Of a DNA stretch of 42,878 nucleotides, positions 33,176 through 42,693 are shown piece by piece (within the stretch, counting starts at the first letter, position 1; each line of letters starts with the position of its first letter). This DNA comes from JAFGKM01 sp964403465. GTDB lineage: Bacteria; Ratteibacteria; UBA8468; B48-G9; JAFGKM01. The notes under the pieces were generated by a model. It did not search any database. It worked only from the letters and a program-made list of their open reading frames with translations, and was not told the DNA's origin. Position numbers and translations under genes: made by a program. Location of the stretch: the NCBI GenBank assembly GCA_964403465.1, contig CAYOFY010000005.1:1-42878 (forward strand). The letters run 5' to 3'.

Positions 33176-34486
33176 ATGAAGAAATACTTCTTATTGTTCG
33201 CGGCATTTTTCCTGGTCTCTTTCAAGGGTTCCCCTGAAGACATACTAACGCTGGAGAAAAGTATTGAGATTGCATTGAAGAACAACATAAAACTCAATAT
33301 AGCGGACGAGAAAATCAGGCAGAGCGAATTTGCCGGCAGGGAGGTGTCAACCTCCTTTTTTCCGCGGTTTTCGGCATCCTTCAACTACACGCGCCTTGCA
33401 GAGCCGCAGGAAGTTACTTTCGGACCGTTTCCCCCGATATTGCTAGACCCTGTCTCCTATGCGGTTACTGACGATGACCTCTTTAATCTCAGCCTGGGGG
33501 TCACGCAGGTGCTTTTCACTGGAGGCAGAAGAACCTCGCTGTACAGACAGTCCGTGGAGAATATAAAGCTCACCGGCTACGCGAAGGATGCGGTCGGACA
33601 GGACGTGGCGTACGAGGTGAAGAAGAGCTATTTTTCCGTACTGAAGTTAAGAAGACTTCTTGAAAATGCTCTCTCTTTGCGGGACATGGCGGAGCAGCAT
33701 CTGAAGGTCACGGAGGCATTATTCAACGAGGGGCTTGTGACGAAGGTTGACATCCTGAAGACCGAGGTTTTCCTTTCCGATGCGCAACAGGCCATAATCA
33801 AGGCGGAAAGCGGCCTTGAGTCCGCGGAATCCGCTTTCAATTTCACGCTGAACAGGCCGCTTGACACGAAGGTGGATATTGAGGATATGCTCACCAGTGA
33901 GAAGGAACTCCACACGCCTGACTACTGGAAAAACCTTGCGTTTGAGAAACATCCGGACCTGAAGATCGCCGGCAGCAGCCTGAGGATGTCCGGGTTCAGC
34001 GTATCCGCCGCAAGAAGCGGGTACTATCCGCAGTTGGCGGCCTTTTACAACTACACGTTTGACCGGGGAACGCAGGACGCCATTGACCGGTGGCGCAACA
34101 CCTGGAACGCCGGTCTTGCCGTGGAGATGGACATATGGAACTGGGGCGAGACTGCATACAGGGTGAGCAGGGCGAAACATCAGGAGGAAGAGGTAAGAGA
34201 ACAGGGGGAACTCCTGCGGAAGGGAATTGAACTCAGTGTGCATAATGCCTATACGAACATTGAAACCGCCAGGAAGGAGATAGAAACCTCCGCCAAGACC
34301 ATAGAGAAAGCGCAGGAAAACTTCAGGATTGCAGAGATGCTTTACAGGGAAGGGATGGCTACAAACACGGAAGTCCTGGATGCGCAGACAGACCTTGCCG
34401 GTGCCAGGAATAACTATTACCAGGCGTTGTGCGATTACCACATTGCATATGCCGAACTTGAAAAAGCTGCGGGTGTGACGGAATAG
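33176..34486 (+). CDS. TolC-family outer-membrane efflux protein
   Basis: The 436-residue protein has a signal peptide (MKKYFLLFAAFFLVSFKGS) and two repeated outer-membrane efflux (OEP) domains that form the TolC barrel and periplasmic alpha-tunnel. Typical long helices are visible: ESALSLRDMAEQHLKVTEALF-type segments near 160-200 with EGLVTKVDILKTEV, and a C-terminal counterpart EMLYREGMATNTEVLDAQTD near 400. The frame extends upstream to 33101 inside tetR, but the ATG at 33176 has TTGGAGGAAG before it and starts the signal peptide. It supplies the outer-membrane exit duct for the adjacent membrane-fusion protein and RND pump; 9 nt separate it from the adaptor gene. Confidence 0.94.
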   Translation: MKKYFLLFAAFFLVSFKGSPEDILTLEKSIEIALKNNIKLNIADEKIRQSEFAGREVSTSFFPRFSASFNYTRLAEPQEVTFGPFPPILLDPVSYAVTDDDLFNLSLGVTQVLFTGGRRTSLYRQSVENIKLTGYAKDAVGQDVAYEVKKSYFSVLKLRRLLENALSLRDMAEQHLKVTEALFNEGLVTKVDILKTEVFLSDAQQAIIKAESGLESAESAFNFTLNRPLDTKVDIEDMLTSEKELHTPDYWKNLAFEKHPDLKIAGSSLRMSGFSVSAARSGYYPQLAAFYNYTFDRGTQDAIDRWRNTWNAGLAVEMDIWNWGETAYRVSRAKHQEEEVREQGELLRKGIELSVHNAYTNIETARKEIETSAKTIEKAQENFRIAEMLYREGMATNTEVLDAQTDLAGARNNYYQALCDYHIAYAELEKAAGVTE

Positions 34487-34495
34487 GAGAATAAG

Positions 34496-35650
34496 ATGAA
34501 AAAACTGCTATGGATTCTGGCAATTCTTTTATTATTGCTGATAGCATTCCGCGTTGTTACGAAAGTTACCAAAAAGCCGCCCCTGAGCCTGACGCAGATT
34601 CAGCAGCAGGAGGGCATACCCGTTGAAGTGATGGAGCTCAAGCCGGGCAGAATCACGAATTCCATTGAGGTCACCGGCATGGTGGCCAGCGAGGAACAGA
34701 CGAAACTGTCAAGCAAGATAGGCGGCAGAATACTGGCTATCAACAGGGATATCGGAGACGCCGTTCAAAAAGGAGAAAAACTGGTCGTGATGGACACCAC
34801 CAGCCTGGAACTTCAAAGGAATCAGGCACAGGGCCAGCTGGAGATTGCCCAGAATACGTTGAACCAGGTGAAGATACAGCTTGAGGACGCCCGGAAAAAC
34901 CTCAACCGCATGGAAAACCTCTTCAAGGAGGGTGCCATCTCCCAGAGGGAACTTGAGACCCTTCAATTGCGTTTTCATACGGCGGAGGAACAGTATCAGT
35001 CAGCCGCTTCCCAGGTTACAATGGCACGGGACAGTCTGAACCTGGTGGAGACCAGCATCAGGGACGCCTGCATCTACGCGCCTTTCTCCGGCGTCATAGG
35101 GAACAAGATAGCCGATGTCGGCGAGGTGGTTGCTCCAGGCCAGCCTGTCATGACCTTCTACAACACTGCCCGGCTCAATGCCGAGGTCCATGTGCCGGAG
35201 CAGTATATCTCCATGCTTCGCATCGGCCAGGAGGCGGAGATTATCCTTGACGCCTTTCCCGATGCGCAATTCAAAGGCAGGATTGCGAGCATTGCCGGTG
35301 CGCCGGACCCCAGCAATCGGCTCTTCAATGTACATGTCAATTTCTTAACAAGGCCGGCCGGTTTGAAGCCGGGTCTCTTTCTGCAGGGCAGAATATTTAC
35401 AAAAACGAAGGAAAACGTGCTTACGGTACCGGGCCAGGCAATCTTCAGAGAAGGGAATGAAGACTTTATCTTCATCGTCAATAATGGCAGGGCGGAGAAA
35501 AAGAAGGTTGTTACCGGCATGACGACAGACGGCAGTACCGAGATAGTTTCGGGCCTTTCTGCCGGTGACAGGGCAGTGGTTTTCGGCAAGGAAAACCTGA
35601 CACCCGGATGCCTGGTGAAGGTTACAGGAACAGGCAGAGAGCAGCAATAG
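34496..35650 (+). CDS. RND membrane-fusion (periplasmic adaptor) protein
   Basis: The 384-residue adaptor is of the HlyD/AcrA type. A single N-terminal membrane segment (about 3-20) anchors it. Lipoyl halves are at about 75-100 (ILAINRDIGDAVQKGEKLVVMD) and 190-220 (IYAPFSGVIGNKIADVGEVV). A coiled-coil hairpin lies between them (about 102-188). A beta-barrel with VHVPEQYISMLRIGQEAEI and a membrane-proximal domain ending SGLSAGDRAVVFGKENL follow. It bridges the RND pump and the TolC duct. The ATG follows TAGGAG; the stop is 21 nt before the pump gene. No lipobox is seen, so the anchor is a helix, not lipid. Confidence 0.95.
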   Translation: MKKLLWILAILLLLLIAFRVVTKVTKKPPLSLTQIQQQEGIPVEVMELKPGRITNSIEVTGMVASEEQTKLSSKIGGRILAINRDIGDAVQKGEKLVVMDTTSLELQRNQAQGQLEIAQNTLNQVKIQLEDARKNLNRMENLFKEGAISQRELETLQLRFHTAEEQYQSAASQVTMARDSLNLVETSIRDACIYAPFSGVIGNKIADVGEVVAPGQPVMTFYNTARLNAEVHVPEQYISMLRIGQEAEIILDAFPDAQFKGRIASIAGAPDPSNRLFNVHVNFLTRPAGLKPGLFLQGRIFTKTKENVLTVPGQAIFREGNEDFIFIVNNGRAEKKKVVTGMTTDGSTEIVSGLSAGDRAVVFGKENLTPGCLVKVTGTGREQQ

Positions 35651-35671
35651 GAGGACAGGAGGATATCCATT

Positions 35672-38600
35672 ATGAACCTGGTACGGATCGCAATAAGAAG
35701 GCCGGTTCTGGTGACGGTCTTTTTCCTTGCAGTTGCGGTGCTCGGCATCTTTTCCCTTTCCCGGATGCAGGTCGACCTCGTGCCCCGCATAAACATTCCC
35801 ATAGTCACCATAATGACGCTCTATCCGGGTTCGGGACCTGACCAGGTTGAGACCCTTGTTACCAAGCCGGTTGAGGATGCCCTCAGTACAACCAACAGCA
35901 TAAAGAATATATTTTCCACTTCGGCCGAGGGGATATCAGTTGTGATAGGCGAGTTCAACATGGATATTTCCTCGGAGGTGGCGGCCGCGGACGTGCGGGA
36001 AAAAGTATCCGCAATGAGGTCCCAGTTGCCGGAAGACTCAAAAGATCCGGAAGTCCTGAAGCTGGATATCAACGCAATGCCGGTCATATACCTTGGACTG
36101 TCCGGCCCGGATGCAAAGACCCTTTACCAGCTGGCGGATAATTACGTGCGGGTCTCCCTCCAGTCCATCAACGGAATAGGGAAGATGGATATTGTGGGTG
36201 GACTGAAGAGAGAGATAAGAATAGAGGCTTTCCCTGACAAACTCAAATACTACGGAATGGACCTTGTGAAACTTGCCCAGCGCATAGGACAGGAAAACAC
36301 CAATCTGCCCTCCGGTCATTATGTTCAGACGGACAGGGAAGTCTCGGGCCGGTTGAATGCTGAATTCAAAAGCATTTCCGATATTTCCAGTCTTGATATC
36401 CCGGTTTTTGACATGATGAGCGGGGAAATCCGGAAGGTCAGCCTGGCAAGCGTTGCCGGCATAAAGGATACCTACGCTGAAGTGCGGGACAAGGCAAAAA
36501 TCAGCGGAGAGGAGGCGGTCGGTATAATTATTCAGAAACAGCCTGCCGCGAATACCGTTGAGGTGGTTGACGGCGTGGAGAAGATACTTCCGGCCATACA
36601 GAAGAATCTGCCGGCCGGGGTAAGAATCTCCGTGGTGGCGGATATGTCAACCTTCATACGGGAGTCCGTGGCGGACGTAAAGAGCAATCTGTTTGAAGGC
36701 GTTCTCATTACCGCCCTGGTGCTGTTTCTTTTCCTTCACAGTGTTGGCAGCACCCTCATTGTGAGCGTGGCAATCCCGGTTTCTCTCATCGGCACCTTCT
36801 TCTTCGCGTACCTTTCAAAGTTCACGCTCAACGTCCTGTCTCTTTCCGGTATCGCTCTTACCGTCGGTATCGTTGTTGACAGTTCCATCGTGGTGATAGA
36901 AAACATCTACCGGCACAGGCATGAACTCGGTAAGGATCTCATTGCCGCCGCGGAGGACGGCACCGATGAGGTAAAGGGCGCCATCATGGCGTCAATGCTT
37001 ACCAACATCGTCGTTTTCATCCCGATTGTTTTCATGGCGGGTATTGTCGGACAGTTCTTCAAGCAATTCGGCATGGTCCAGGTTTACGCAACGCTGATTT
37101 CCATGCTTGTGTCCTTCACTCTGATCCCCATGCTCACGGTAAAGTTCCTGAAAGGCAAGGTGGAGGCAAGGTGGTCGCAGAGATGGGAAGAGAACTTTGT
37201 GCGCTTCCGCGAATCTTACAAGAAGACCCTCGCGAGAGTCCTTGCACGTCCTGCATTCATGCTGGTCTGCACAGGCGTGCTGTTTCTGGCAAGTTTTGCG
37301 CTCATACCCATCATAGGGATGGAAATGGCTCCCACGCCTGACCAGGGCATGTTCAACATCAGCGTCAGGATGGCGCCGGGCACTAACCTTGGCCGCACCG
37401 AACAGGTGATTCAGCAGATAGAGGACAAACTGAAGGAATTGCCGGAATACGAAAGGACATTCACCACCATCGGGTCAGCCAGCAGCGGTGTGATCAGCGC
37501 AGGTTCCACAGGCTCGGAATACGGGCAGATTGTCGTCACCCTCAAGGAAAAGAAGAAACGCCGCACAAGCCAGGTAATACAGGAACTGAAGCCCTTCCTC
37601 GCCTCGCTGCCTGGTGCGAGCATCACGGCCATGGAACAGGGGATTATAGGCGGAGGAGAACCGCCTTTTGAGATATACCTTACCGGGCATAAATGGGAAG
37701 ACGTTGCGCCTTTTTCCAGGCAGGTGCTGGATATTGTGGAGAACACGCCCGGCATTTCTGATTCCGATAGTTCCTATCATGCGGGGAAGCCGGAAATCAA
37801 TTTTGCCGTCAGGAGGAGCCGGCTGGCTGAATTTGACCTGAGCCCGAGTTACGTTGCTCTCAACTGCCGCGCCGCCCTTGAAGGTCTCGTGCCGACAAAA
37901 CTGAAGGAAGGTGAGAATACATACGATATCCGCGTAACCCTGCCGGAGAGACTCAAGAACCAGCGTGGCGTCCTGGAAAATCTGCCGGTAACCAACTCCA
38001 TGAACAAACTCTACTTTCTGAAACAGGTTGCCGACCTGGAGGAATCAACGGGGCCTACCCTGAAAGAAAGGTATAACCGCAAGCCCAGCATAAAGGTCAC
38101 GGCCGACCTGAACAAGCCCATCGGCACGGTCATGAAGACATTCCAGGGCAAGGTCAAGGAGGTCTCTTTCCCTGAAGGCACCGGGGTGGTCATCTCAGGC
38201 GAAGCGGAAAGAATGGGCGAGACTTTCAGGGATTTGCTGACGGCGCTTGCCATGGCATCCCTGCTGGTTTACCTTGTGATGGCAGCCCAGTTTGAGAACT
38301 GGGTTGAACCGCTGATTATTATCGGCATACTTCCCCTGGCAACGATAGGTATTTTTTTCGGTATCTTCATGCTTGGCAAGACCATCAATATATTCAGTCT
38401 GATGGGAATGGTCATTCTAACCGGCATAGGCGTGAATAACGGTATCCTGATAATAGATTTTGCGAAGGTTTCAATACAGAAGGGGAGAGAACCGTTATCG
38501 GCGATTATTGAAGCCAGCGCGTTGAGGTTGAGGCCGATACTGATGACCAGTCTTACTGTTGTCTCAGCCATGATTCCCCTGGCTTTTGGAATGGGAAAGG

Positions 38601-38746
38601 CTTCTGCAATGAAATCCCCTATCGGGGTGACAGTAATCTTCGGGGCACTCAGCACGACCCTGCTGACTCTTTTCATCAACCCGCTGCTCTATTACCTGTA
38701 CACCCGTAAGAAACAGAAGCCCGGGGATAATATTATATCCGGTTAA
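35672..38746 (+). CDS. RND-family inner-membrane efflux pump (HAE1-like)
   Basis: The 1024-residue proton-driven exporter is of the AcrB/HAE1 type, with 12 expected membrane helices and two large periplasmic loops. It opens with NLVRIAIRRPVLVTVFF, the usual first helix. Helix 4 carries GIVVDSSIVVIENIYRH: the proton-relay Asp403 is present, while the second Asp of AcrB is Ser404. The helix 10 counterpart reads GIGVNNGILIIDFAK, with Asn in place of the AcrB Lys, a pattern seen in other HAE1 branches. Length is normal. An AGGAGG-type ribosome-binding site precedes the ATG. It is the last gene of the tetR-tolC-MFP-RND operon. The substrate, drug, bile-type compound or lipid, cannot be told from sequence. 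Confidence 0.96.
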   Translation: MNLVRIAIRRPVLVTVFFLAVAVLGIFSLSRMQVDLVPRINIPIVTIMTLYPGSGPDQVETLVTKPVEDALSTTNSIKNIFSTSAEGISVVIGEFNMDISSEVAAADVREKVSAMRSQLPEDSKDPEVLKLDINAMPVIYLGLSGPDAKTLYQLADNYVRVSLQSINGIGKMDIVGGLKREIRIEAFPDKLKYYGMDLVKLAQRIGQENTNLPSGHYVQTDREVSGRLNAEFKSISDISSLDIPVFDMMSGEIRKVSLASVAGIKDTYAEVRDKAKISGEEAVGIIIQKQPAANTVEVVDGVEKILPAIQKNLPAGVRISVVADMSTFIRESVADVKSNLFEGVLITALVLFLFLHSVGSTLIVSVAIPVSLIGTFFFAYLSKFTLNVLSLSGIALTVGIVVDSSIVVIENIYRHRHELGKDLIAAAEDGTDEVKGAIMASMLTNIVVFIPIVFMAGIVGQFFKQFGMVQVYATLISMLVSFTLIPMLTVKFLKGKVEARWSQRWEENFVRFRESYKKTLARVLARPAFMLVCTGVLFLASFALIPIIGMEMAPTPDQGMFNISVRMAPGTNLGRTEQVIQQIEDKLKELPEYERTFTTIGSASSGVISAGSTGSEYGQIVVTLKEKKKRRTSQVIQELKPFLASLPGASITAMEQGIIGGGEPPFEIYLTGHKWEDVAPFSRQVLDIVENTPGISDSDSSYHAGKPEINFAVRRSRLAEFDLSPSYVALNCRAALEGLVPTKLKEGENTYDIRVTLPERLKNQRGVLENLPVTNSMNKLYFLKQVADLEESTGPTLKERYNRKPSIKVTADLNKPIGTVMKTFQGKVKEVSFPEGTGVVISGEAERMGETFRDLLTALAMASLLVYLVMAAQFENWVEPLIIIGILPLATIGIFFGIFMLGKTINIFSLMGMVILTGIGVNNGILIIDFAKVSIQKGREPLSAIIEASALRLRPILMTSLTVVSAMIPLAFGMGKASAMKSPIGVTVIFGALSTTLLTLFINPLLYYLYTRKKQKPGDNIISG

Positions 38747-38858
38747 GTTGTGAATTATCCTTTATCAGTTCCCTGGCACAGGAATTGTAGTGGAAGTTGA
38801 GATACGAAGTCTGCCCACTATCCTGAGTATACATATCATGATGTATTCCGGAACCCGG

Positions 38859-40985
38859 TCATGTGATACTGAATGTTCCGGTGAGAACAGGTGATGCACC
38901 CAGATCCCTGCTGCGTCTGTCCGGCTGAGAGCCGCCCACTGAGATTGTGTAAACTCCAGGTGATGCAACCCGTTTTCCCGTTTCGTTAACAACGGAGTGT
39001 TCTTTCCCTGTCAGTCTGAAGGCTACCGCTTTCTTCTCACCCGGCAGGAGGTGGATGCGTCTGAAACTCTTCAGCGACAGGAGCGGCGTCGGGAAAGGCA
39101 TCTCCGGATACCCGATGTAAATCTGTACCACCTCGTCGCCAGCCATCTTCCCGGCATTTTCCACTTCAACAGAGACCTTCAATGATTCACCGGGACTGAT
39201 TCTGTTCTTGCTCAAGCTAAGATTGCGGTAGGTAAATTTCGCATAACTCAGGCCGAATCCGAACGGGTAGAGCGGTTCTTTTTCAAGATAGCGGTATGTT
39301 CTTCCTTTCATGGCGTAATCCCTGAACGGAGGAATATCATCAGCAGACCTGTAAAATGTCACCGGCAGTCGTCCTCCGGGATTATAATCTCCGAAAAGGA
39401 CGTCCGCAACGGCAGACCCGCCGGCCTCTCCCGGATACCAGGCGGTGAGAATGGCGGGAAGATGTTCATGTGCCCAGTTGACGGAAAGGGCGCTGCCGTT
39501 AAGGAGGACAAGCACCACCGGTTTTCCGGTTTCATGCAAGTACCTGAGGTATTCTTCCTGGATTTCCGGCAGACCGATGCTTATTCTGTCTCCGCCTGCC
39601 TCGGATTCCGCGGTGCCCTCTTCTCCTTCAAGTCGGGGCGAAAGGCCCATGGCCGCGATAATCACATCCGCCTGGTCGGACATGGCCCTGACCTTTTCCA
39701 GGTTGAAGGGACCGTTCCTGTAGCCGCACCCCGGCGTATATCTGACCTGCGTTCCGGGCGAGACCTTTGAAAGGACCCCCTCAAATAGGGTGGTCATCTT
39801 TCCGCTGAAACCGTTGTAGTTGCCAAGCATGACTTCCTGGTTCATCGCCGACGGACCCGTCACGAAAATGGAGCTGAGGTCTTTCCGAAGCGGCAGGATT
39901 TGACCTTCATTTTTCAACAGAACGATGGATTCCCGTGCCGCGGCCAGGGCGAGTTTTTGGTGACGCGGGCTGTTGACCACGCTTTCAGGGATGCGGGTGT
40001 ATGGAACTTTATTCTCAGGGTCAAACATCCCGAGTTTGAACCGCGTCCTCAGGAGTCTTCTGACAGAGACGTCTATCTCCTTCTCGCTTATCAGCCCTTT
40101 TTCTACAGCATTCTTCAGGGAGGAGTATGTGCATCCGCAGTTGAGGTCGCAGCCGTTCCTGACCGCGAGGGCCGCGGATTCCTCGTCAGACGCTGTCACC
40201 CTGTGGCGAAGATGGAAGTCCCCTATGGCGCCGCAGTCAGAGACCACGTGGCCTTTGAACTTCCATTTTCCCCGCAGTATTTTTCCCAGTAGCGTCGGAC
40301 TGCCGCAGCATACCTCGCCGTTGACGCGGTTATATGCGCCCATGATGGCTTCTACCCGTCCCCTGCGCACAAGCGCTTCAAATGCGGGAAGGTATGTTTC
40401 CCACAGGTCTTGAAGGGAAACCTCCGCGTTGAAATCATGCCTCTCCGGCTCCGGTCCGCTGTGCACCGCGTAATGCTTGGCACATGCTGCAACCTTCAGG
40501 TATCCTGGATGGTTTCCCTGGAGTCCCCTGACAAAGGCAGTCCCTATGATGCCGGTAAGATAAGGGTCCTCCCCGTATGTCTCGTGGCCCCGTCCCCATC
40601 GCGGGTCGCGAAAGATGTTGATATTTGGCGACCAGAATGTAAGCCCGAAGTACTGAGCTCTCTTTCCCAACCTCAGCGCCGCATGGTGTTTGGCCCTGCA
40701 TTCATCGCCGATGGCAGATGCTACCTTCTTAATAAGAACCTCGTTCCATGTTGCGGCAAGGCCGATTGCCTGTGGGAAGACGGTTGCCACTCCTGCCCTG
40801 GCGGTCCCGTGAAGACATTCGTTCCACCAGTTGTAGGCGGGAACACCAAGTCTTTCTATCGCTTCGGCATCGTGCATCATCTGCAATATTTTTTCTTCAA
40901 GCGTCATCCGTCCCAGCAAATCTTCCACGCGGACATCAAGCGGTTCTTCATGTTTCAGGTATAAAGGTTTCTGATTCCCTGTCAT
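38859..40985 (-). CDS. GH3 beta-glycosidase (beta-xylosidase/glucosidase type)
   Basis: The 708-residue enzyme is of glycoside hydrolase family 3, closest in pattern to plant-type beta-xylosidases. Signatures: WWNECLHGTAR (53-63), SPNINIFRDPRWGRGHETYGED (119-140), the AKHYAVHSG segment with Lys170-His171, and the nucleophile Asp250 in VVSDCGAI. The acid/base Glu is probably Glu453 or Glu456 in the second domain (GLSPRLEGEEG), which has a slightly unusual acidic insert before GGDR. The C-terminus is a fibronectin type III-like domain (YPFGFGLSYAKFTY onwards to the end). No signal peptide, so it trims imported oligosaccharides in the cytoplasm. The ATG has a GGGAGA ribosome-binding site and a strong promoter 27 nt upstream. 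It is convergent with the RND operon across 112 nt, where I see no clear terminator. Confidence 0.96.
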   Translation of the reverse strand: MTGNQKPLYLKHEEPLDVRVEDLLGRMTLEEKILQMMHDAEAIERLGVPAYNWWNECLHGTARAGVATVFPQAIGLAATWNEVLIKKVASAIGDECRAKHHAALRLGKRAQYFGLTFWSPNINIFRDPRWGRGHETYGEDPYLTGIIGTAFVRGLQGNHPGYLKVAACAKHYAVHSGPEPERHDFNAEVSLQDLWETYLPAFEALVRRGRVEAIMGAYNRVNGEVCCGSPTLLGKILRGKWKFKGHVVSDCGAIGDFHLRHRVTASDEESAALAVRNGCDLNCGCTYSSLKNAVEKGLISEKEIDVSVRRLLRTRFKLGMFDPENKVPYTRIPESVVNSPRHQKLALAAARESIVLLKNEGQILPLRKDLSSIFVTGPSAMNQEVMLGNYNGFSGKMTTLFEGVLSKVSPGTQVRYTPGCGYRNGPFNLEKVRAMSDQADVIIAAMGLSPRLEGEEGTAESEAGGDRISIGLPEIQEEYLRYLHETGKPVVLVLLNGSALSVNWAHEHLPAILTAWYPGEAGGSAVADVLFGDYNPGGRLPVTFYRSADDIPPFRDYAMKGRTYRYLEKEPLYPFGFGLSYAKFTYRNLSLSKNRISPGESLKVSVEVENAGKMAGDEVVQIYIGYPEMPFPTPLLSLKSFRRIHLLPGEKKAVAFRLTGKEHSVVNETGKRVASPGVYTISVGGSQPDRRSRDLGASPVLTGTFSIT

Positions 40986-41011
40986 ATTGTCTCCCTGTTC
41001 TTGTTTTCAAT

Positions 41012-41040
41012 ATTTTATGCAATTCTTGCGGAGGGGTCAA
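41012..41040 (-). promoter_or_regulatory. Strong sigma-70-type promoter of the GH3 gene
   Basis: On the minus strand TTGACC (41035-41040), a 17-nt spacer, and TAAAAT (41012-41017). Predicted start near 41005, leaving a leader of about 20 nt that holds the GGGAGA ribosome-binding site. Confidence 0.65.
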
Positions 41041-41086
41041 TCCATCAGGTTCATATGCGGCCTTTCCAGATTATTATGTTTTCGCC

Positions 41087-41104
41087 ACAGGAAGATTTTC
41101 CTGT
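41087..41104. promoter_or_regulatory. Operator-like palindrome upstream of the GH3 promoter
   Basis: ACAGGAA-GATT-TTCCTGT: perfect 7-bp arms around a 4-nt centre. It lies about 47 nt upstream of the GH3 -35 element, an activator-type position, and about 130 nt from the radical SAM promoter on the other side. Confidence 0.4.
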
Positions 41105-41229
41105 CTGCTCTAATGGATCTTCCCCCCGAAAACCATACCACTTGTAATTAGAGGTTAGCCGATAAAAATAACATTCCTGAACAGAAAAGAAAGTTTTCCG
41201 ATCTTTTCAACGTTTCCATTCTTCGCGTT

Positions 41230-41258
41230 TTCAGAAGGAGAATGGAAAATGTTATAAT
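41230..41258 (+). promoter_or_regulatory. Promoter of the radical SAM gene
   Basis: A perfect TATAAT at 41253-41258 with TTCAGA (4 of 6 consensus bases) at 41230-41235, spacer 17 nt. Predicted start near 41265, giving a leader of about 47 nt to the TTG start. Confidence 0.55.
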
Positions 41259-41311
41259 TAAAAAAAAGATCTTAATAAACTCAATCAAATCTCATAACAA
41301 AGGAGCTAATT

Positions 41312-42622
41312 TTGCGCGTTCATCTTATTTCACCCCGATCTCCGGTTACAGTCATAACAAAACGGGAGAAAGCAGTTCAGTTTTCTCGTTTGAGTCTTAC
41401 AACCGTTGCGGCCCTATTCCCGCCTGATACAGACATAAGAATAATAAATGACAGTCTGGATGAAATCAATTTTGACGATAGAATTGATATGGTCGGAATA
41501 AGCACCATAACTTCAACTGCACCGCGTGCATATGAAATTGCCGATAGATTCAGAAAAAAGGGAGTGCCGGTCATCCTCGGAGGTATTCATCCAACGGCAA
41601 TGCCGCGGGAGGCATCTTTGCATGCCGACGCTGTTGTTATTGGCGAGGCTGAAGCAACAATGGGCAGATTATTGACGGACTTCCGTGCCGGCAAGTTGCA
41701 GAAATTTTATAGTTCAACTGAAAGACCCAGCTTAATAAATCTTCCTTTACCAAGAAAAGAACTTCTCTTTGGAAACAAATTCTACAGGGAAATGGATTTG
41801 GTTCAAACGACGAGGGGCTGCCCTTTCGGTTGTGATTTTTGCAGTGTCTCAGATTTTTATGGACGGACTTATCGCACAAGACCGATTGCTGATGTGATAC
41901 GGGAAGTCAAATTACTGAAAAATCGGGCAATAGTATTTTTTGTTGATGATAATATTGCTGGACGGCCCGATTATGCCAAACAACTTTTCAAGGCTTTAAT
42001 TCCTCTGAAAATAAGATGGTTCGGACAGGGTTCTATAATCATCGCAAGGTATAGAGAATTGCTGAGACTTGCGGCTAAAAGCGGATGCAAGGGACTTTTT
42101 ATAGGTTTCGAATCCCTGTCGAGTGACAGTTTGAAACAGGTGCATAAGGTCATAAATCGAGTTGATGATTACCGAGAAGGAATTAAAAAGATTCATGACA
42201 GCGGAATAGGAATAATCGGCGCTTTCATTTTTGGTTTCGATTCGGATAATGAAGGAGTTTTTGAGAAGACTGTGGATTTTATTGAACGTAACAGAATTGA
42301 ATTGGCAAGTTTCTCCATTCTTACGCCTTTGCCTGGAACGCATTTATACAAACAATTTGATGAGCAGGGAAGAATATTTGAGCGAAACTGGGAAAAATAT
42401 ACCTGCGGAGAAGTTGTTTTCAAACCAACTCTGCTGAGCGTTGACCAATTGCAGAGAGGTTATTATTGGGCAAGAAAACAAATATCATCCTATCGTTCCA
42501 TATTTAAGAGAACACTCCGTCCCAATAAAATCGCACTTTTATCAATTCCCGTAAACCTGGTAATGCGTAGAGCCAGCAGAGCTTCTTTAAAGGATATTAA
42601 GGCGGCCAATATTGAAAATTGA
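41312..42622 (+). CDS. Cobalamin-binding-domain radical SAM protein
   Basis: The 436-residue protein joins an N-terminal B12-binding-type Rossmann domain (about 1-135) to a radical SAM barrel (about 160-370). The first domain shows MVGISTITSTAPRAYEIA, then VILGGIHPTAMPREA and VVIGEAE. The barrel's 4Fe-4S ligands are Cys170, Cys174 and Cys177 (TRGCPFGCDFC). Downstream are FVDDNIAGRPDYAKQL, GLFIGFESL and LTPLPGTHLY, as in B12-dependent radical SAM methyltransferases and cyclases of the BchE/HpnP-like class. The B12 domain has no DxHxxG motif, normal for this class. The start is TTG at 41312 after AAAGGAG; no in-frame ATG fits. The gene is visibly more A/T-rich than most of the window and lies next to repeats and a tRNA-like end, so lateral transfer is possible. 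The substrate, a lipid, tetrapyrrole or antibiotic precursor, is unknown. Confidence 0.9.
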   Translation: MRVHLISPRSPVTVITKREKAVQFSRLSLTTVAALFPPDTDIRIINDSLDEINFDDRIDMVGISTITSTAPRAYEIADRFRKKGVPVILGGIHPTAMPREASLHADAVVIGEAEATMGRLLTDFRAGKLQKFYSSTERPSLINLPLPRKELLFGNKFYREMDLVQTTRGCPFGCDFCSVSDFYGRTYRTRPIADVIREVKLLKNRAIVFFVDDNIAGRPDYAKQLFKALIPLKIRWFGQGSIIIARYRELLRLAAKSGCKGLFIGFESLSSDSLKQVHKVINRVDDYREGIKKIHDSGIGIIGAFIFGFDSDNEGVFEKTVDFIERNRIELASFSILTPLPGTHLYKQFDEQGRIFERNWEKYTCGEVVFKPTLLSVDQLQRGYYWARKQISSYRSIFKRTLRPNKIALLSIPVNLVMRRASRASLKDIKAANIEN

Positions 42623-42638
42623 CAATAGAAAATAGACC

Positions 42639-42689
42639 GCAATTGAGTTTTAATCTCTCCATTTCTCTATTATCTATTTGCTCAATTGC
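42639..42689. repeat. 9-bp inverted repeat downstream of the radical SAM gene
   Basis: GCAATTGAG at 42639-42647 is mirrored exactly by CTCAATTGC at 42681-42689 with 33 nt between. The interval is A/T-rich and pyrimidine-rich. It could be the stem of a long leader or terminator structure or a remnant of a small mobile repeat. No T run follows. Confidence 0.4.
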
Positions 42690-42693
42690 TCTG

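Larger units (their letters stand above)
40986..41311. other. 326-nt divergent intergenic region between GH3 and radical SAM genes
   Basis: The stretch contains promoters for both flanking genes (41012-41040 minus, 41230-41258 plus) and one operator-like palindrome (41087-41104). The remaining bases, roughly 41105-41229, are A/T-rich with no feature that I can support. Confidence 0.6.

Noticed and set aside
33719..34441. 240-codon open frame antisense to the TolC gene
   Set aside because: It is contained in a clearly conserved gene on the other strand and has no recognisable motif or ribosome-binding site.
38747..38858. Bidirectional terminator between the RND and GH3 genes
   Set aside because: Short dyads (for example ATACAT/ATGTAT) are present, but none has a G-C-rich stem with a T run.
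38900..38950. CTGAGAG/CTGAGA strings resembling a TPP riboswitch core
   Set aside because: They lie inside the GH3 coding sequence and lack the rest of the aptamer.
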